The notes: generated by a model not told the origin, from the sequence alone. A stretch of 16,436 nucleotides of DNA from an uncultured Eubacterium sp. (GCA_934317205.1 CAKREL010000052.1:1-16436); one strand, 5' to 3'. Numbered from the stretch's first letter, positions 1 to 7,640 are shown. Made by a program: numbers and translations.

Positions 1-6
1 ATCAAT

Positions 7-12
7 CTCCTT
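7..12 (-). promoter_or_regulatory. Shine-Dalgarno of a gene starting just outside the window
   Basis: The minus strand reads AAGGAG here, with six bases left before the window edge. This is the right distance for a start codon immediately beyond position 1. Confidence 0.5.
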
Positions 13-40
13 TATTACGTTACTTCAACAAATTTCTGCC

Positions 41-69
41 AGTATAACATGAATAAAAACAGACTGCAA
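41..69 (-). promoter_or_regulatory. Predicted sigma-A promoter for the minus-strand gene off the left edge
   Basis: Read on the minus strand, TTGCAG (69-64) is followed by a 17-nt spacer and TATACT (46-41), which is preceded by TG in the extended -10 position. It points towards the AAGGAG ribosome binding site at 12-7. The target gene is outside the window, so its identity is unknown. Confidence 0.5.
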
Positions 70-227
70 TACAGAATAAAGTATAGACTATAGTACAGAA
101 ATGTGGCGAAAAATATTGATAAAACACGCTGAAATAAAGGAAATATAAAATTAGACTAAACTATGAAAGAAAATATAGAATAAAAATAAATACAAAAGAA
201 AACTGTGTTTTGGCATATACGATAACG

Positions 228-258
228 AAAAATAGACTAACGATGTTAGCCTATTTTT
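228..258 (-). terminator. Hairpin downstream of the TetR gene, probable (bidirectional) terminator
   Basis: AAAAATAG (228-235) pairs with CTATTTTT (251-258), and CTAAC (237-241) pairs with GTTAG (245-249) around a GAT loop, with one A/C mismatch between the two helices. On the minus strand the 3' arm ends in a run of five T, so it could stop TetR transcription. Because it contains TAGACTA and has dyad symmetry, it could instead be an operator. Confidence 0.45.
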
Positions 259-322
259 ATATCATGATGTTGGGGGCAAAAGATGCCATACGAATTGTTC
301 CGTACTTCGTACTCCCACAATT

Positions 323-946
323 CTACCCAATATTCGCATATCGTGAAGCTGACGCTCCACTTTTATTGCGAATCTGTGACAGATAAATCGGCATCGCCGT
401 GGAACCATAGGTTTTCAGCGAATATTCTCCGTTGCAGATGCACCAGTCGTAAAGCAGTGCACGTTCTGCGATCGCATACAGTTTCACCATTTCATTGACG
501 GACAGATTCATACGAAATTCCCCGTTTTCCTGCCCTTCCCGGATAATACGGCGCAGCAGTTTATAATAGTAGCGGTTGCGATCCAGCAGATGCTTTTCTC
601 CTTTGGTGATCAGCTGAGTGGACAGCAGCCTCGCCAGCAGATCCAGAGAAATACTGTTTTCAATCATAGAAAAAAGTTCCTGGTTTAGATAGATCAACTG
701 TTCATAACGGGTGGAAAACTGATCCAGCTGCGTTTCAAGTTCGGTATATTTTTCATCAAAAAGGAAAGAAAGAGAGCCAAGCAGGGCGTCTTTTCCCTCG
801 AAATAGTGATAAAAAGAGCCTTTGGAAGTGCCGGACTCAGCAATGATCTCGTCGATGGTTGTATCGTCATAGCCCTGTTCATAAAACAGTTTCCATGCAG
901 CGGAGATGATTTTTCCTTTTGTATTGCGTGGTTGTTTTTTGCTCAT
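323..946 (-). CDS. TetR/AcrR family transcriptional regulator
   Basis: This is a 207-residue repressor-type regulator, a normal length for TetR/AcrR proteins. The N-terminal helix-turn-helix lies at about residues 10-55 and contains the family hallmarks ISAAWKLFYEQGYDDTTIDEI and SGTSKGSFYHYFEGKDAL. The rest should be the alpha-helical ligand-binding and dimerisation domain. I chose the ATG at 946-944 rather than the one 9 codons upstream, because an AAAGGA ribosome binding site precedes it at suitable spacing and the family normally begins a few residues before the first DNA-binding helix. The gene is transcribed leftwards, towards an unseen minus-strand gene with its own promoter, which is the likeliest target. 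The ligand and target cannot be read from the sequence. Confidence 0.9.
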   Translation of the reverse strand: MSKKQPRNTKGKIISAAWKLFYEQGYDDTTIDEIIAESGTSKGSFYHYFEGKDALLGSLSFLFDEKYTELETQLDQFSTRYEQLIYLNQELFSMIENSISLDLLARLLSTQLITKGEKHLLDRNRYYYKLLRRIIREGQENGEFRMNLSVNEMVKLYAIAERALLYDWCICNGEYSLKTYGSTAMPIYLSQIRNKSGASASRYANIG

Positions 947-1082
947 GTGTAAAATCCTTTCAGAAAATAGCATGTAGATAAAATATAATCATTCACAATT
1001 GTTCCAGACCGTTTTGCAGCAAATATGCATTATGAAGCGCATGGCTGAAACAGTATTATTGTATCAGAAAAAACGAAAAATG

Positions 1083-1137
1083 TGTGAAAAAATAGCAAAA
1101 AAGTGGTGATGGGTTGTGAAAAATAGACAAAAGTGGT
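1083..1137 (+). repeat. Imperfect direct repeat in the divergent regulatory region
   Basis: Two similar copies, 1083-1107 and 1115-1137, each start with TGTGAAAAA, continue with TAGCA or TAGACA, and end with AAAAGTGGT. Copy starts are 32 nt apart and copy ends 30 nt apart, about three DNA turns. The arrangement suits two protein-binding sites on the same DNA face. Confidence 0.55.
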
Positions 1138-1146
1138 AAAATAAAA

Positions 1147-1175
1147 TTGGAATTTGCTCATTAGAAAAATATGTT
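1147..1175 (+). promoter_or_regulatory. Possible sigma-A promoter for the lipoprotein/kinase pair
   Basis: TTGGAA (1147-1152) and TATGTT (1170-1175) are separated by 17 nt. The inverted repeat CCATG-TATG-CATGG (1180-1193) follows at about the transcription start and could be an operator. The boxes are imperfect. Confidence 0.35.
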
Positions 1176-1242
1176 AATACCATGTATGCATGGCGATGGA
1201 TAGTGTGGGTAAATTACATAAATTGAATTGTGAGGAACAGAT

Positions 1243-1947
1243 ATGATGAAGAAAACTGTTAGAAAATTACTGAGTGTGCTACTGATCACTATGGTCGCGC
1301 TTGCAGGATGCGGAACAAAAGATGCAGGAACATCAGGCGGGAGTGCTGCAGAAGAGGCGGCACAGGCTTCGGTAAAATCAAAGGTGAAATTTGAAGGCGT
1401 TTACACGGCTGGAGATACGATAAAGATACAGATGGATCTGGATAAGGATGGCAATTGTGATTATGGATACACAGGTATGTATACACTGACGACTAACGAC
1501 GCCGGCGTTCGGATTTTGAATCTGATCTACTACGGAGAAGAAAATGCAGAAAGCAGCAGCGATAGTCAGCTCGCATATGATTCCTATGTATTGCAGCAAA
1601 ACGAGGATGGTACTTATACAAGATGTAAATATACCGAAGGAGAAGAAGCGGATTTTTCAAAAGGTACGATTATGAAGCTGAAAAGCGGCGATGACAAAAT
1701 CATGACAGACGCAGCATTTGATGCAGAATATACATCAGATGGCGGTGCGTATGTGAAACTGAATGCAGATGGAACATTTGTATTTGGTGTACACATGAAA
1801 TATGCAGCAGACAAAAAGCAGTTTGAATTGATTGGGGAAAGCGATTCTTCTGTATATAATTATGAGACAGATGAGAATCAGGATTCTATTATTTTGAAAA
1901 ATAGTAATGGTGATACAACATTGAGCTTGAAGAGAAAGGAGAAATGA
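1243..1947 (+). CDS. Putative secreted lipoprotein of unknown function
   Basis: This is a 234-residue protein with a classic lipoprotein signal: a basic N-terminus (MMKKTVRKLL), a hydrophobic core and the lipobox LAGC with Cys23. It is therefore expected to be lipid-anchored on the outer face of the cytoplasmic membrane. After a short Gly/Ser/Ala-rich linker the mature part looks beta-rich. It has two loosely similar halves, each opening with FEGVYT or FDAEYT followed by a lysine/asparagine-aspartate-rich strand pair, which may be an internal duplication. GAGGA at 1232-1236 serves either of two adjacent ATGs (1243 or 1246). The next gene starts 4 nt after its stop, so the two are probably co-transcribed. 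I cannot assign a family or ligand. Confidence 0.8.
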   Translation: MMKKTVRKLLSVLLITMVALAGCGTKDAGTSGGSAAEEAAQASVKSKVKFEGVYTAGDTIKIQMDLDKDGNCDYGYTGMYTLTTNDAGVRILNLIYYGEENAESSSDSQLAYDSYVLQQNEDGTYTRCKYTEGEEADFSKGTIMKLKSGDDKIMTDAAFDAEYTSDGGAYVKLNADGTFVFGVHMKYAADKKQFELIGESDSSVYNYETDENQDSIILKNSNGDTTLSLKRKEK

Positions 1948-1951
1948 TGTT

Positions 1952-2857
1952 ATGAAGGCAGAGGGGAAAAGCATGAATTATAGAGAATTGGCAGAACGTT
2001 TTTATTTGTTGGATACAGATGTTTATAAAGCATCCGGAAGTGAGCTTGGCAAGGTATTTCCCGGGCCGAAACATATTTCAGAGAAGCAGATCCTGAAAGA
2101 TATTGAGAAGGGAGATTTTGAGAAACTGAAAGATGAACTGATCCTGATTGGAAATATGATCAAGATCATTCAGGAAGAAGATGGCCGTTATGAGGAATTC
2201 TTTATCCGCTATCAGCATTTATGCGAGGATGTTGTGTCTGTGATGGAAGATGATAGTTTTCGCGATCAGATTTCCAAAGATTTTACAAAAGATCATTATG
2301 GTCTCATGTATAAGGGAGAAGGAAATCATACAGTTGTATGTATTGCCCGTGAAACCGGTGCCGGAGGGCATGAAATCGGAAGCAGACTGGCAGAAAAGCT
2401 GGGCGTTTCTTTCTATGATGATTCAGTGATAGATCTGATGATCGATGAGATGGATGAGAAAATGCCTGGAATCGGCGGCAAAGATGCACATTTTATTAAG
2501 CAGAGCCGTGTGATCAAAACCATTGCGCAGGCCGGTGACTGTGTCATTGTAGGCCGTAGCTGTGGTCATGTATTGATGACAAACAATATTCCGCGTCTGA
2601 GTGTATTTATCGGTGCTCCGTATGAAAACCGTGTACGCAGAAAGATGCTTCTGAATCAGCAGGAACGCAGAGAGGCAGAAGAATTTATCCGCCGTAATGA
2701 TAAGCGCAGAAAAACTTCTTATGATTATTATACCGGTAAAAAGTGGGGAAATCCTGCAGATTTTGATATTTGTATCAACAGTGCATGCTATGGGATTGAT
2801 GGTGCAGTGGATCTCTTGGAGAGATTGGTAAAGTACTCTCTGGAACTTAAAAAATAG
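1952..2857 (+). CDS. Cytidylate kinase-like family protein with extra N-terminal domain
   Basis: This 301-residue protein has a C-terminal half (about residues 125-300) resembling the cytidylate-kinase-like P-loop family: VVCIARETGAGGHEIG (129-143) as the nucleotide-binding loop, FYDDSVID (154-161), VIVGRSCG (198-205), and the C-terminal block with YDYYTGKKWG and FDICINSA. The P-loop lacks the classic GKS/T ending, as is usual in this subfamily. Residues 1-120 form a separate charged, mostly helical domain I do not recognise, not found in standard Cmk of about 220 residues. Two starts are possible: ATG 1952 (AAAGGAG at 1935-1941) and ATG 1973 (GAGGGG at 1961-1966, better spacing, giving a protein beginning MNYREL). 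True substrate unknown; it is probably not the essential CMP kinase. It ends at a strong terminator. Confidence 0.8.
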   Translation: MKAEGKSMNYRELAERFYLLDTDVYKASGSELGKVFPGPKHISEKQILKDIEKGDFEKLKDELILIGNMIKIIQEEDGRYEEFFIRYQHLCEDVVSVMEDDSFRDQISKDFTKDHYGLMYKGEGNHTVVCIARETGAGGHEIGSRLAEKLGVSFYDDSVIDLMIDEMDEKMPGIGGKDAHFIKQSRVIKTIAQAGDCVIVGRSCGHVLMTNNIPRLSVFIGAPYENRVRRKMLLNQQERREAEEFIRRNDKRRKTSYDYYTGKKWGNPADFDICINSACYGIDGAVDLLERLVKYSLELKK

Positions 2858-2870
2858 GATTTTTTATCTC

Positions 2871-2920
2871 AACTGCGGCTGTGAAGTAGGATATTACTTC
2901 ACAGCCGCAGTTGTTTGTTT
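2871..2920 (+). terminator. Strong intrinsic terminator after the kinase-like gene
   Basis: An 18-bp perfect inverted repeat (2871-2888 with 2895-2912) encloses a GGATAT loop. It is followed by a T-rich tail (GTTTGTTT). It begins 13 nt after the stop codon of the kinase-like gene. Confidence 0.9.
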
Positions 2921-2975
2921 GAGAACACACTTTCTTGTGTTTTTTGCCAATGAGAGAGAGACCTGTCATGCAGCC

Positions 2976-3004
2976 TTGATTTGCAGTTTTGACTTCTGTA
3001 TAAT
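2976..3004 (+). promoter_or_regulatory. Sigma-A promoter of the rsmH-like gene
   Basis: TTGATT (2976-2981), a 17-nt spacer and a perfect TATAAT (2999-3004) give one of the best housekeeping promoters in the window. A transcript starting near 3011 would have a leader of about 46 nt. Confidence 0.75.
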
Positions 3005-3056
3005 AGAAAGATATGAAACGAGAAGCAATTAACAGAGAAGATAGAGAGGGCTTATA

Positions 3057-4121
3057 ATGGGAAACGAAACACAGACACCACACAAACGGCGTGTACGATA
3101 TAAAGGGAAATATCCGAAAAAATTCGAGGAAAAGTATAAGGAATTACAGCCTGAAAAATATAAAGATACAATTGAGCATGTTATTCGAAAAGGAAATACT
3201 CCTGCAGGGATGCATATCTCGATTATGGTAAAAGAAATTATTGATTTTCTGGAAATTAAACCGGGGCAGATTGGTTTTGATGCAACCTTAGGTTATGGCG
3301 GACATACAAAAGCTATGATGGAGTGCCTTCAGGGAGAAGGTCATATGTATGCCACCGATGTGGATCCGGAAGAATCCGCAAAGACCAGAAAGCGTCTGGA
3401 GGAACAGGGATTTGGCGAAGATATGCTGACAGTAAAGCTGCAGAATTTTTGCACCATTGATGAAATCGCCAGGGAAGTTGGTGGTTTTGATTTTATTCTG
3501 GCAGATCTGGGGGTATCCTCCATGCAAATTGATAACCCGAAACGTGGTTTTTCTTATAAAGTAGATGGACCGCTGGATTTGCGGCTGAATCAGGAAAAAG
3601 GAATGAGTGCGGCAGAGCGGCTGGATCATATTTCTTTTGAGGAATTAGCCGGAATGCTGGATGAAAATTCAGATGAGCCATATTGTGAAGAGATTGCAGA
3701 AGCAATCCTAAAAGAAGTGCGCAGAGGAAACCGTATCGATACGACGACAAAACTTCGCCAGATTATCGAAAAAACACTGGATTTCCTTCCGGAGAAGGAA
3801 CGGAAAGACACTGTGAAAAAAACATGTCAGAGAGTATTTCAGGCACTTCGCATTGATGTGAATCGGGAATTTGAAGTGCTCTATGAATTTATGGAGAAGC
3901 TTCCGGGTGCTTTGAAACCGGGTGGAAGAGTGGCAATTCTGACGTTTCATTCCGGGGAGGACCGGCTGGTAAAGAAAGCTTTAAAAGATGGTTATAAGGC
4001 TGGCATTTATGAGGATTATGCAAAGGATGTCATTCGTCCTTCCGCACAGGAATGCGCACAGAATGGGCGTGCACGTTCCACAAAAATGCGCTGGGCAATC
4101 CGGTCAGATATGGAGATTTAA
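3057..4121 (+). CDS. rsmH: RsmH-type 16S rRNA (cytosine-N4)-methyltransferase
   Basis: This is an S-adenosylmethionine-dependent methyltransferase of the RsmH (MraW) family, which methylates N4 of C1402 in the decoding centre of 16S rRNA. Hallmarks in order are HISIMVKEII (53-62), the SAM-binding DATLGYGGH (75-83), the acidic residue of ATDVDP (99-104), ADLGVSSMQID (149-159), GFSYKVDGPLDLRL (164-177), RVFQALRI, ILTFHSGEDRLVK, and a late ARSTKMRWAI. The 354-residue length exceeds the usual roughly 310. The excess is a basic, lysine-rich N-terminus of about 50 residues. The start is supported by GAGAGGG six nt upstream. Genes normally next to rsmH (mraZ, ftsL, pbp) are absent; the next gene is a transporter 64 nt downstream. 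It may be a second, divergent paralogue, so the exact target base is less certain than the family. Confidence 0.88.
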   Translation: MGNETQTPHKRRVRYKGKYPKKFEEKYKELQPEKYKDTIEHVIRKGNTPAGMHISIMVKEIIDFLEIKPGQIGFDATLGYGGHTKAMMECLQGEGHMYATDVDPEESAKTRKRLEEQGFGEDMLTVKLQNFCTIDEIAREVGGFDFILADLGVSSMQIDNPKRGFSYKVDGPLDLRLNQEKGMSAAERLDHISFEELAGMLDENSDEPYCEEIAEAILKEVRRGNRIDTTTKLRQIIEKTLDFLPEKERKDTVKKTCQRVFQALRIDVNREFEVLYEFMEKLPGALKPGGRVAILTFHSGEDRLVKKALKDGYKAGIYEDYAKDVIRPSAQECAQNGRARSTKMRWAIRSDMEI

Positions 4122-4185
4122 GTGTGCTCGGCTTGGACAGAAAATTTAGGTATCTCAAGTATAAGGTTAGAAAGAAGAGGGTAGC

Positions 4186-5562
4186 GTGAAGAAGAATAAA
4201 TATGAGATTGATATGTGCAACGGTACAATCATGAATAAATTGATTTCCTTTGCACTGCCGCTAATGTTGTCTGGCGTTTTGCAGTTGATGTTTAATGCGG
4301 TTGACATTATTGTAGTGGGACGATTTAGCGGCAGCCAGGCATTGGCAGCTGTAGGGTCGACTACAGCACTGATTGATGTATTTGTAAATTTATTTATTGG
4401 TATTTCGTTGGGGGCAAACGTGCTGGCAGCCCGTTTCTATGCAGCAGGCAGAGAAAAAGAGATGTCAGAAACGGTACATACAGCTATTGCACTGGCGCTG
4501 GTCAGTGGTATCGTGGTGGCTTTTGCCGGTGTATTTTTGGCAAAAGGTGCCCTGGAGCTGATGGGAACTCCGGATGATGTAATTAAACTATCCACATTAT
4601 ATATGAGAATATATTTCTGCGGAATGCCATTTTTTATGCTGTATAATTATGGAGCAGCAATTTTGCGTGCGGTTGGAGATACAAAACGGCCACTGATGTT
4701 TTTGCTTGTCTCCGGTGGTACCAATGCGGTACTGAATCTGCTCCTTGTTATTAAATTTAATATGGGAGTTGCAGGTGTCGGTATTGCAACAGTCATTTCT
4801 CAGATGATTTCCTGTGTGCTTGTTTTACAGTGTCTGCATAATACGGAAAGCAGTTATCGGCTGCATTTTTCAAAATTAAAGATCAAAAAGGCATATATGC
4901 TGCAGATTTTTCAGGTGGGAATTCCGGCGGGAATCCAGAGTACAGTGATTAACCTGTCCAATGTATTGCTGCAGTCTTCTGTAAATTCCTTTGGTTCTAC
5001 TGCGATGGCAGGTTATACAGCAGCAAACAATCTATTTGGATTCTTATATGTGTCGGTCAATTCCGTAACGCAGGCATGTATGAGTTTTACCAGCCAGAAC
5101 TATGGTGTGGGAAAATTGAAACGAATGGATCGGGTATTACGGGACTGTATCATTTTAACGGTGAGTGTTTCCTTTGTGCTCGGTGTCGCTGTATATGTAT
5201 TTGGACCGGAGATTTTGCAGATTTATACGGCAGATCCAGATGTAATTCAGTGTGCAATGGAAATTTTATTGTATACAACAGTAACGTATTTTTTCTGTGG
5301 ATTGATGGATTTATTTCCTGGTGCATTGCGTGGTATGGGATACTCCGCAGTACCGATGATCTTATCCGTGATCGGCACGGTAGGAACACGAATTGTCTGG
5401 ATTTACGGTATTTTTCCGAATCACAGATCTTTGTCGATTTTGTTCATTTCCTACCCAGTGTCATGGATATTGACGATCATCATGCAGGTCATTTGTTTCT
5501 ATTTTGTACGGAAGCATGTACATCGGACACATACAGATTCTGAGAGTCTTGTAGATGCATAA
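4186..5562 (+). CDS. MATE family efflux transporter
   Basis: This 458-residue polytopic membrane protein is typical of MATE (multidrug and toxin extrusion) carriers, which export organic cations or drugs using a Na+ or H+ gradient. The start region has the family pattern MCNGTIMNKLISFALPLMLS and FNAVDIIVVGRFSGSQALAAVGST in the first helices. About twelve hydrophobic segments follow, and the second half repeats the pattern (GIPAGIQST, MAGYTAANN). The start is GTG, with AGAGGG only four nt upstream. An in-frame ATG nine codons later would cut into the conserved N-terminus, so GTG is preferred. No terminator separates it from the rsmH-like gene, so read-through from that promoter is likely. Substrate unknown. 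Confidence 0.93.
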   Translation: MKKNKYEIDMCNGTIMNKLISFALPLMLSGVLQLMFNAVDIIVVGRFSGSQALAAVGSTTALIDVFVNLFIGISLGANVLAARFYAAGREKEMSETVHTAIALALVSGIVVAFAGVFLAKGALELMGTPDDVIKLSTLYMRIYFCGMPFFMLYNYGAAILRAVGDTKRPLMFLLVSGGTNAVLNLLLVIKFNMGVAGVGIATVISQMISCVLVLQCLHNTESSYRLHFSKLKIKKAYMLQIFQVGIPAGIQSTVINLSNVLLQSSVNSFGSTAMAGYTAANNLFGFLYVSVNSVTQACMSFTSQNYGVGKLKRMDRVLRDCIILTVSVSFVLGVAVYVFGPEILQIYTADPDVIQCAMEILLYTTVTYFFCGLMDLFPGALRGMGYSAVPMILSVIGTVGTRIVWIYGIFPNHRSLSILFISYPVSWILTIIMQVICFYFVRKHVHRTHTDSESLVDA

Positions 5563-5608
5563 GTTCTACAGCAGGATTTCGTGAATGAATTTCGAATATC
5601 CGCCTGGC

Positions 5609-5637
5609 TTAAAACTGTATTGACTTTCTTGTATAAT
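5609..5637 (+). promoter_or_regulatory. Possible promoter for spoVT
   Basis: A perfect TATAAT (5632-5637) lies 17 nt after a weak TTAAAA (5609-5614). A good -35 box, TTGACT (5620-5625), is too close to this TATAAT to pair with it, and has only a weak partner near 5643-5648. The region may hold two overlapping promoters. I see no clear forespore sigma-G boxes. Confidence 0.4.
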
Positions 5638-5728
5638 TGGATTCTATTTCCACATACTAGATATACAATAAAGTTATGGAAAGTCAGAGGTAAGGGGAAT
5701 TTTACAGGAAATAGGAGGCTTTTGTTAT

Positions 5729-6277
5729 ATGAAGGCAACAGGAATTGTGCGTAGAATTGATGATCTGGGGCGCGTGGTGATACCGAAGGAAATCCGTCGT
5801 ACATTGCGCATCCGTGAGGGAGAACCACTGGAAATTTTTACGGATCAAAATGGTGTGGTAGTATTGAAAAAATATTCTCCAATTGGGGAACTAAGCACCT
5901 TTGCTGCTCAGTATGCAGAGAGTATGGCGGTTGCATCCGGAAGTCTGGTCTGCGTAATGGATCGGGATCATATTATTGCAGCAGCCGGAAATGGGAAAAA
6001 GAATTATGATGGCAAGCCAGTCAGTCGGGAAATGGAAGCGTTCATTGACGCACGGGGCTGTCAGGTGGCAGAGGCAGAGGAAGAAGTGTGTCGGAAGCTG
6101 ACATTGGATGATAATATACCATATCAGACTCAGGCGCTGGCAACTATCATATGTGAGGGCGATGCCATTGGCGCAGTGGTACTCTGCAGCGAGGAGCCAA
6201 AGAACCAGGTTGGGGAGCTGCAGGGAAAGCTGGCGCAGGCGGCAGCGTTGTTTCTGGCGAAGCAGATTGAACAGTAA
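5729..6277 (+). CDS. spoVT: Stage V sporulation protein T (SpoVT), AbrB-type regulator
   Basis: This 182-residue transcription regulator is close to the Bacillus subtilis SpoVT length of 178. The N-terminal AbrB-type swapped-hairpin DNA-binding domain spans residues 1-50, with the diagnostic run GIVRRIDDLGRVVIPKEIRR followed by LRIREGEPLEIFTD. A GAF-like domain (about 56-182) includes SGSLVCVMDRDHIIAAAGNGKK. In Bacillus SpoVT tunes forespore gene expression late in sporulation; in clostridia homologues are needed for sporulation. Its presence argues that the organism descends from spore-formers. TAGGAGG at 5712-5718 supports the ATG at 5729. The gene stands alone between the MATE gene and a 234-nt gap containing hairpins. 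Confidence 0.93.
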   Translation: MKATGIVRRIDDLGRVVIPKEIRRTLRIREGEPLEIFTDQNGVVVLKKYSPIGELSTFAAQYAESMAVASGSLVCVMDRDHIIAAAGNGKKNYDGKPVSREMEAFIDARGCQVAEAEEEVCRKLTLDDNIPYQTQALATIICEGDAIGAVVLCSEEPKNQVGELQGKLAQAAALFLAKQIEQ

Positions 6278-6393
6278 AAATCTGATTGGGTAAATGTAAT
6301 GTAGCGAAATAAACAAGATATGGGTGTTTTGAGCAAATTAAGGAAGTCCGATGCTTCAATTGCGTAAAGCAATAAGCTGAGCAAAACTTCTCT

Positions 6394-6440
6394 TTATCAG
6401 AAGGGGATGCAATCCCCTTCTGATAAGCTGTATAACAGCT
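6394..6440 (+). other. Tandem hairpins between spoVT and the sbcD-like gene
   Basis: TTATCAGAAGGGGAT (6394-6408) pairs perfectly over 15 bp with 6412-6426 around a GCA loop. AGCTGT (6426-6431) pairs with ACAGCT (6435-6440) around ATA immediately afterwards. No T run follows, so this is not a standard intrinsic terminator. It could be the 3' end of the spoVT transcript or a structured leader of the next operon. The rest of the 6278-6511 gap shows nothing I recognise; no known riboswitch signature is present. Confidence 0.6.
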
Positions 6441-6511
6441 ATTTGGTTATGAACAAGTAGCGTGAGCAGATTACAGATATCCGCTTGCTATTTTTAAGGA
6501 GATAAAAAATT

Positions 6512-7639
6512 ATGAAATTTATACATATCGCAGATGTCCATCTGGGTGTCGTTCCGGATGCAGGCATGCCCTGGAGTGAAAAACGCAGCCGTGACATCTG
6601 GAACAGTTTTCGCCTTGTGATTGAGCAGGCGCATGCGCAGCAGGTGGATTTGCTTCTGATCGCAGGTGATCTGTTTCATCGGCAGCCACTGAAACGGGAA
6701 TTAAAGGAGATTGCGGCGTGGTTTGCAGAAATCCCGGATACGGAAGTTGTTTTGATTGCCGGAAATCATGATTTTTTACATGCAAAATCTTATTACAGGA
6801 CATTTCCATGGCCGGAAAATGTGCATTTTATTTTAAAACGGGAACTGACAGCAGTGTGTCTTGAACGGATCCATACCACAGTATGGGGCTGTAGTTTTTG
6901 GGATAAAGAAGATGGGAAAGAGGTATATAGCAGCGAGACCTTTCGGAAGGTGATGCAGAACAAGGAAGGAGAAAACGACCTGGGAACTCAAGGACAGGCA
7001 GGGCGTCGGCAGGAAAGTTTTCAGATTCTTCTGGGGCATGGCGGTGATGACAGACATCATCCTTTCCGTGCAAATGATATCATGGCAGCGGGATTGGATT
7101 ATGCAGCGTTTGGACATATTCACAAAGCAGCGCAGATGATACCGGGAAAAATAGTTATGGCTGGTTCTTTGGAACCAACAGATTGTAATGATTTTGGCCC
7201 ACATGGTTTCTGGATAGGAGAAATGACGGAGCGTGGATGCCAGGTTTCTTTTTATCCAATTAAAAAATGCGAATATATACGACAGAAAGTAAATGTGACG
7301 CCGGATATGTCAGTGTATGCAGTGGAAGAACTGGTGAGACAGGAATTGAAACAACGAGAGCCATATCAGATTTCTCATGTTATTTTGCAAGGGTATCGTG
7401 ATGCTGATATTTCGTTGCCGTTGCAGGAAATCAGCCAGATGGAACGTGTAGTGCGTGTGTTGGATGAGACGGAACCAGATTATCATTTTGAGCAGTTAAA
7501 AGAGAAGTACGATGGTACGTTATTGCAGAAATACATTGAAGTGATGGAACAATATCCTGATTCAGTGCAAGGCAAAAAGGCACTGTATTATGGAGTGCAG
7601 GCAATGCTGAATGCAATGGGAGAAGGACAGGAGACATAG
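6512..7639 (+). CDS. SbcD/YhaO-like metallophosphoesterase (DNA repair exonuclease)
   Basis: This 375-residue calcineurin-like phosphoesterase is of the SbcD/Mre11/YhaO type. Metal-binding motifs are IADVHLG (D8, H10), IAGDLF (D53), AGNHDF (N85, H86), LLGHGG (H176) and FGHIH (H202, H204), which form a two-metal nuclease site. Relatives cleave DNA ends and hairpins together with an SMC-like ATPase, and such an ATPase follows here. AAGGAG at 6496-6501 precedes the start by 10 nt. The stop at 7639 lies one nt before the ATPase start, so the two are probably translationally coupled. Compared with Escherichia coli SbcD it is similar in size. The pairing with a short YhaN-like partner makes YhaO the nearer namesake. 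DNA-end processing is inferred from the family. Confidence 0.87.
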   Translation: MKFIHIADVHLGVVPDAGMPWSEKRSRDIWNSFRLVIEQAHAQQVDLLLIAGDLFHRQPLKRELKEIAAWFAEIPDTEVVLIAGNHDFLHAKSYYRTFPWPENVHFILKRELTAVCLERIHTTVWGCSFWDKEDGKEVYSSETFRKVMQNKEGENDLGTQGQAGRRQESFQILLGHGGDDRHHPFRANDIMAAGLDYAAFGHIHKAAQMIPGKIVMAGSLEPTDCNDFGPHGFWIGEMTERGCQVSFYPIKKCEYIRQKVNVTPDMSVYAVEELVRQELKQREPYQISHVILQGYRDADISLPLQEISQMERVVRVLDETEPDYHFEQLKEKYDGTLLQKYIEVMEQYPDSVQGKKALYYGVQAMLNAMGEGQET

Positions 7640-7640
7640 A

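Larger units (their letters stand above)
1..322. other. AT-rich intergenic region left of the TetR gene
   Basis: No convincing gene is visible here. On the minus strand the stretch holds a likely promoter (41-69) and an AAGGAG Shine-Dalgarno sequence (7-12) for a gene that starts just beyond the left edge. It also holds three copies of TAGACTA (84-90, 152-158, 233-239), the last inside a hairpin (228-258) downstream of the TetR stop codon. A 71-codon plus-strand reading frame beginning at 283 overlaps the TetR gene antisense, has no ribosome binding site, and is rejected. Confidence 0.6.
947..1242. other. Divergent intergenic region between the TetR gene and the lipoprotein
   Basis: This 296-nt stretch must hold the TetR promoter (minus strand, no convincing boxes seen) and the promoter of the lipoprotein/kinase pair. 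It also has an imperfect direct repeat (1083-1107 and 1115-1137) and a CCATG-N4-CATGG inverted repeat (1180-1193). I see no gene. Confidence 0.6.

Noticed and set aside
283..498. Plus-strand ORF of 71 codons antisense to the TetR gene
   Set aside because: It lacks a ribosome binding site, its protein has no recognisable pattern, and it overlaps a clear TetR gene on the other strand.
5620..5637. TTGACT followed closely by TATAAT before spoVT as one promoter
   Set aside because: Only 6 nt separate the boxes, far below the 16-18 nt needed. Each box may belong to a different weak promoter.
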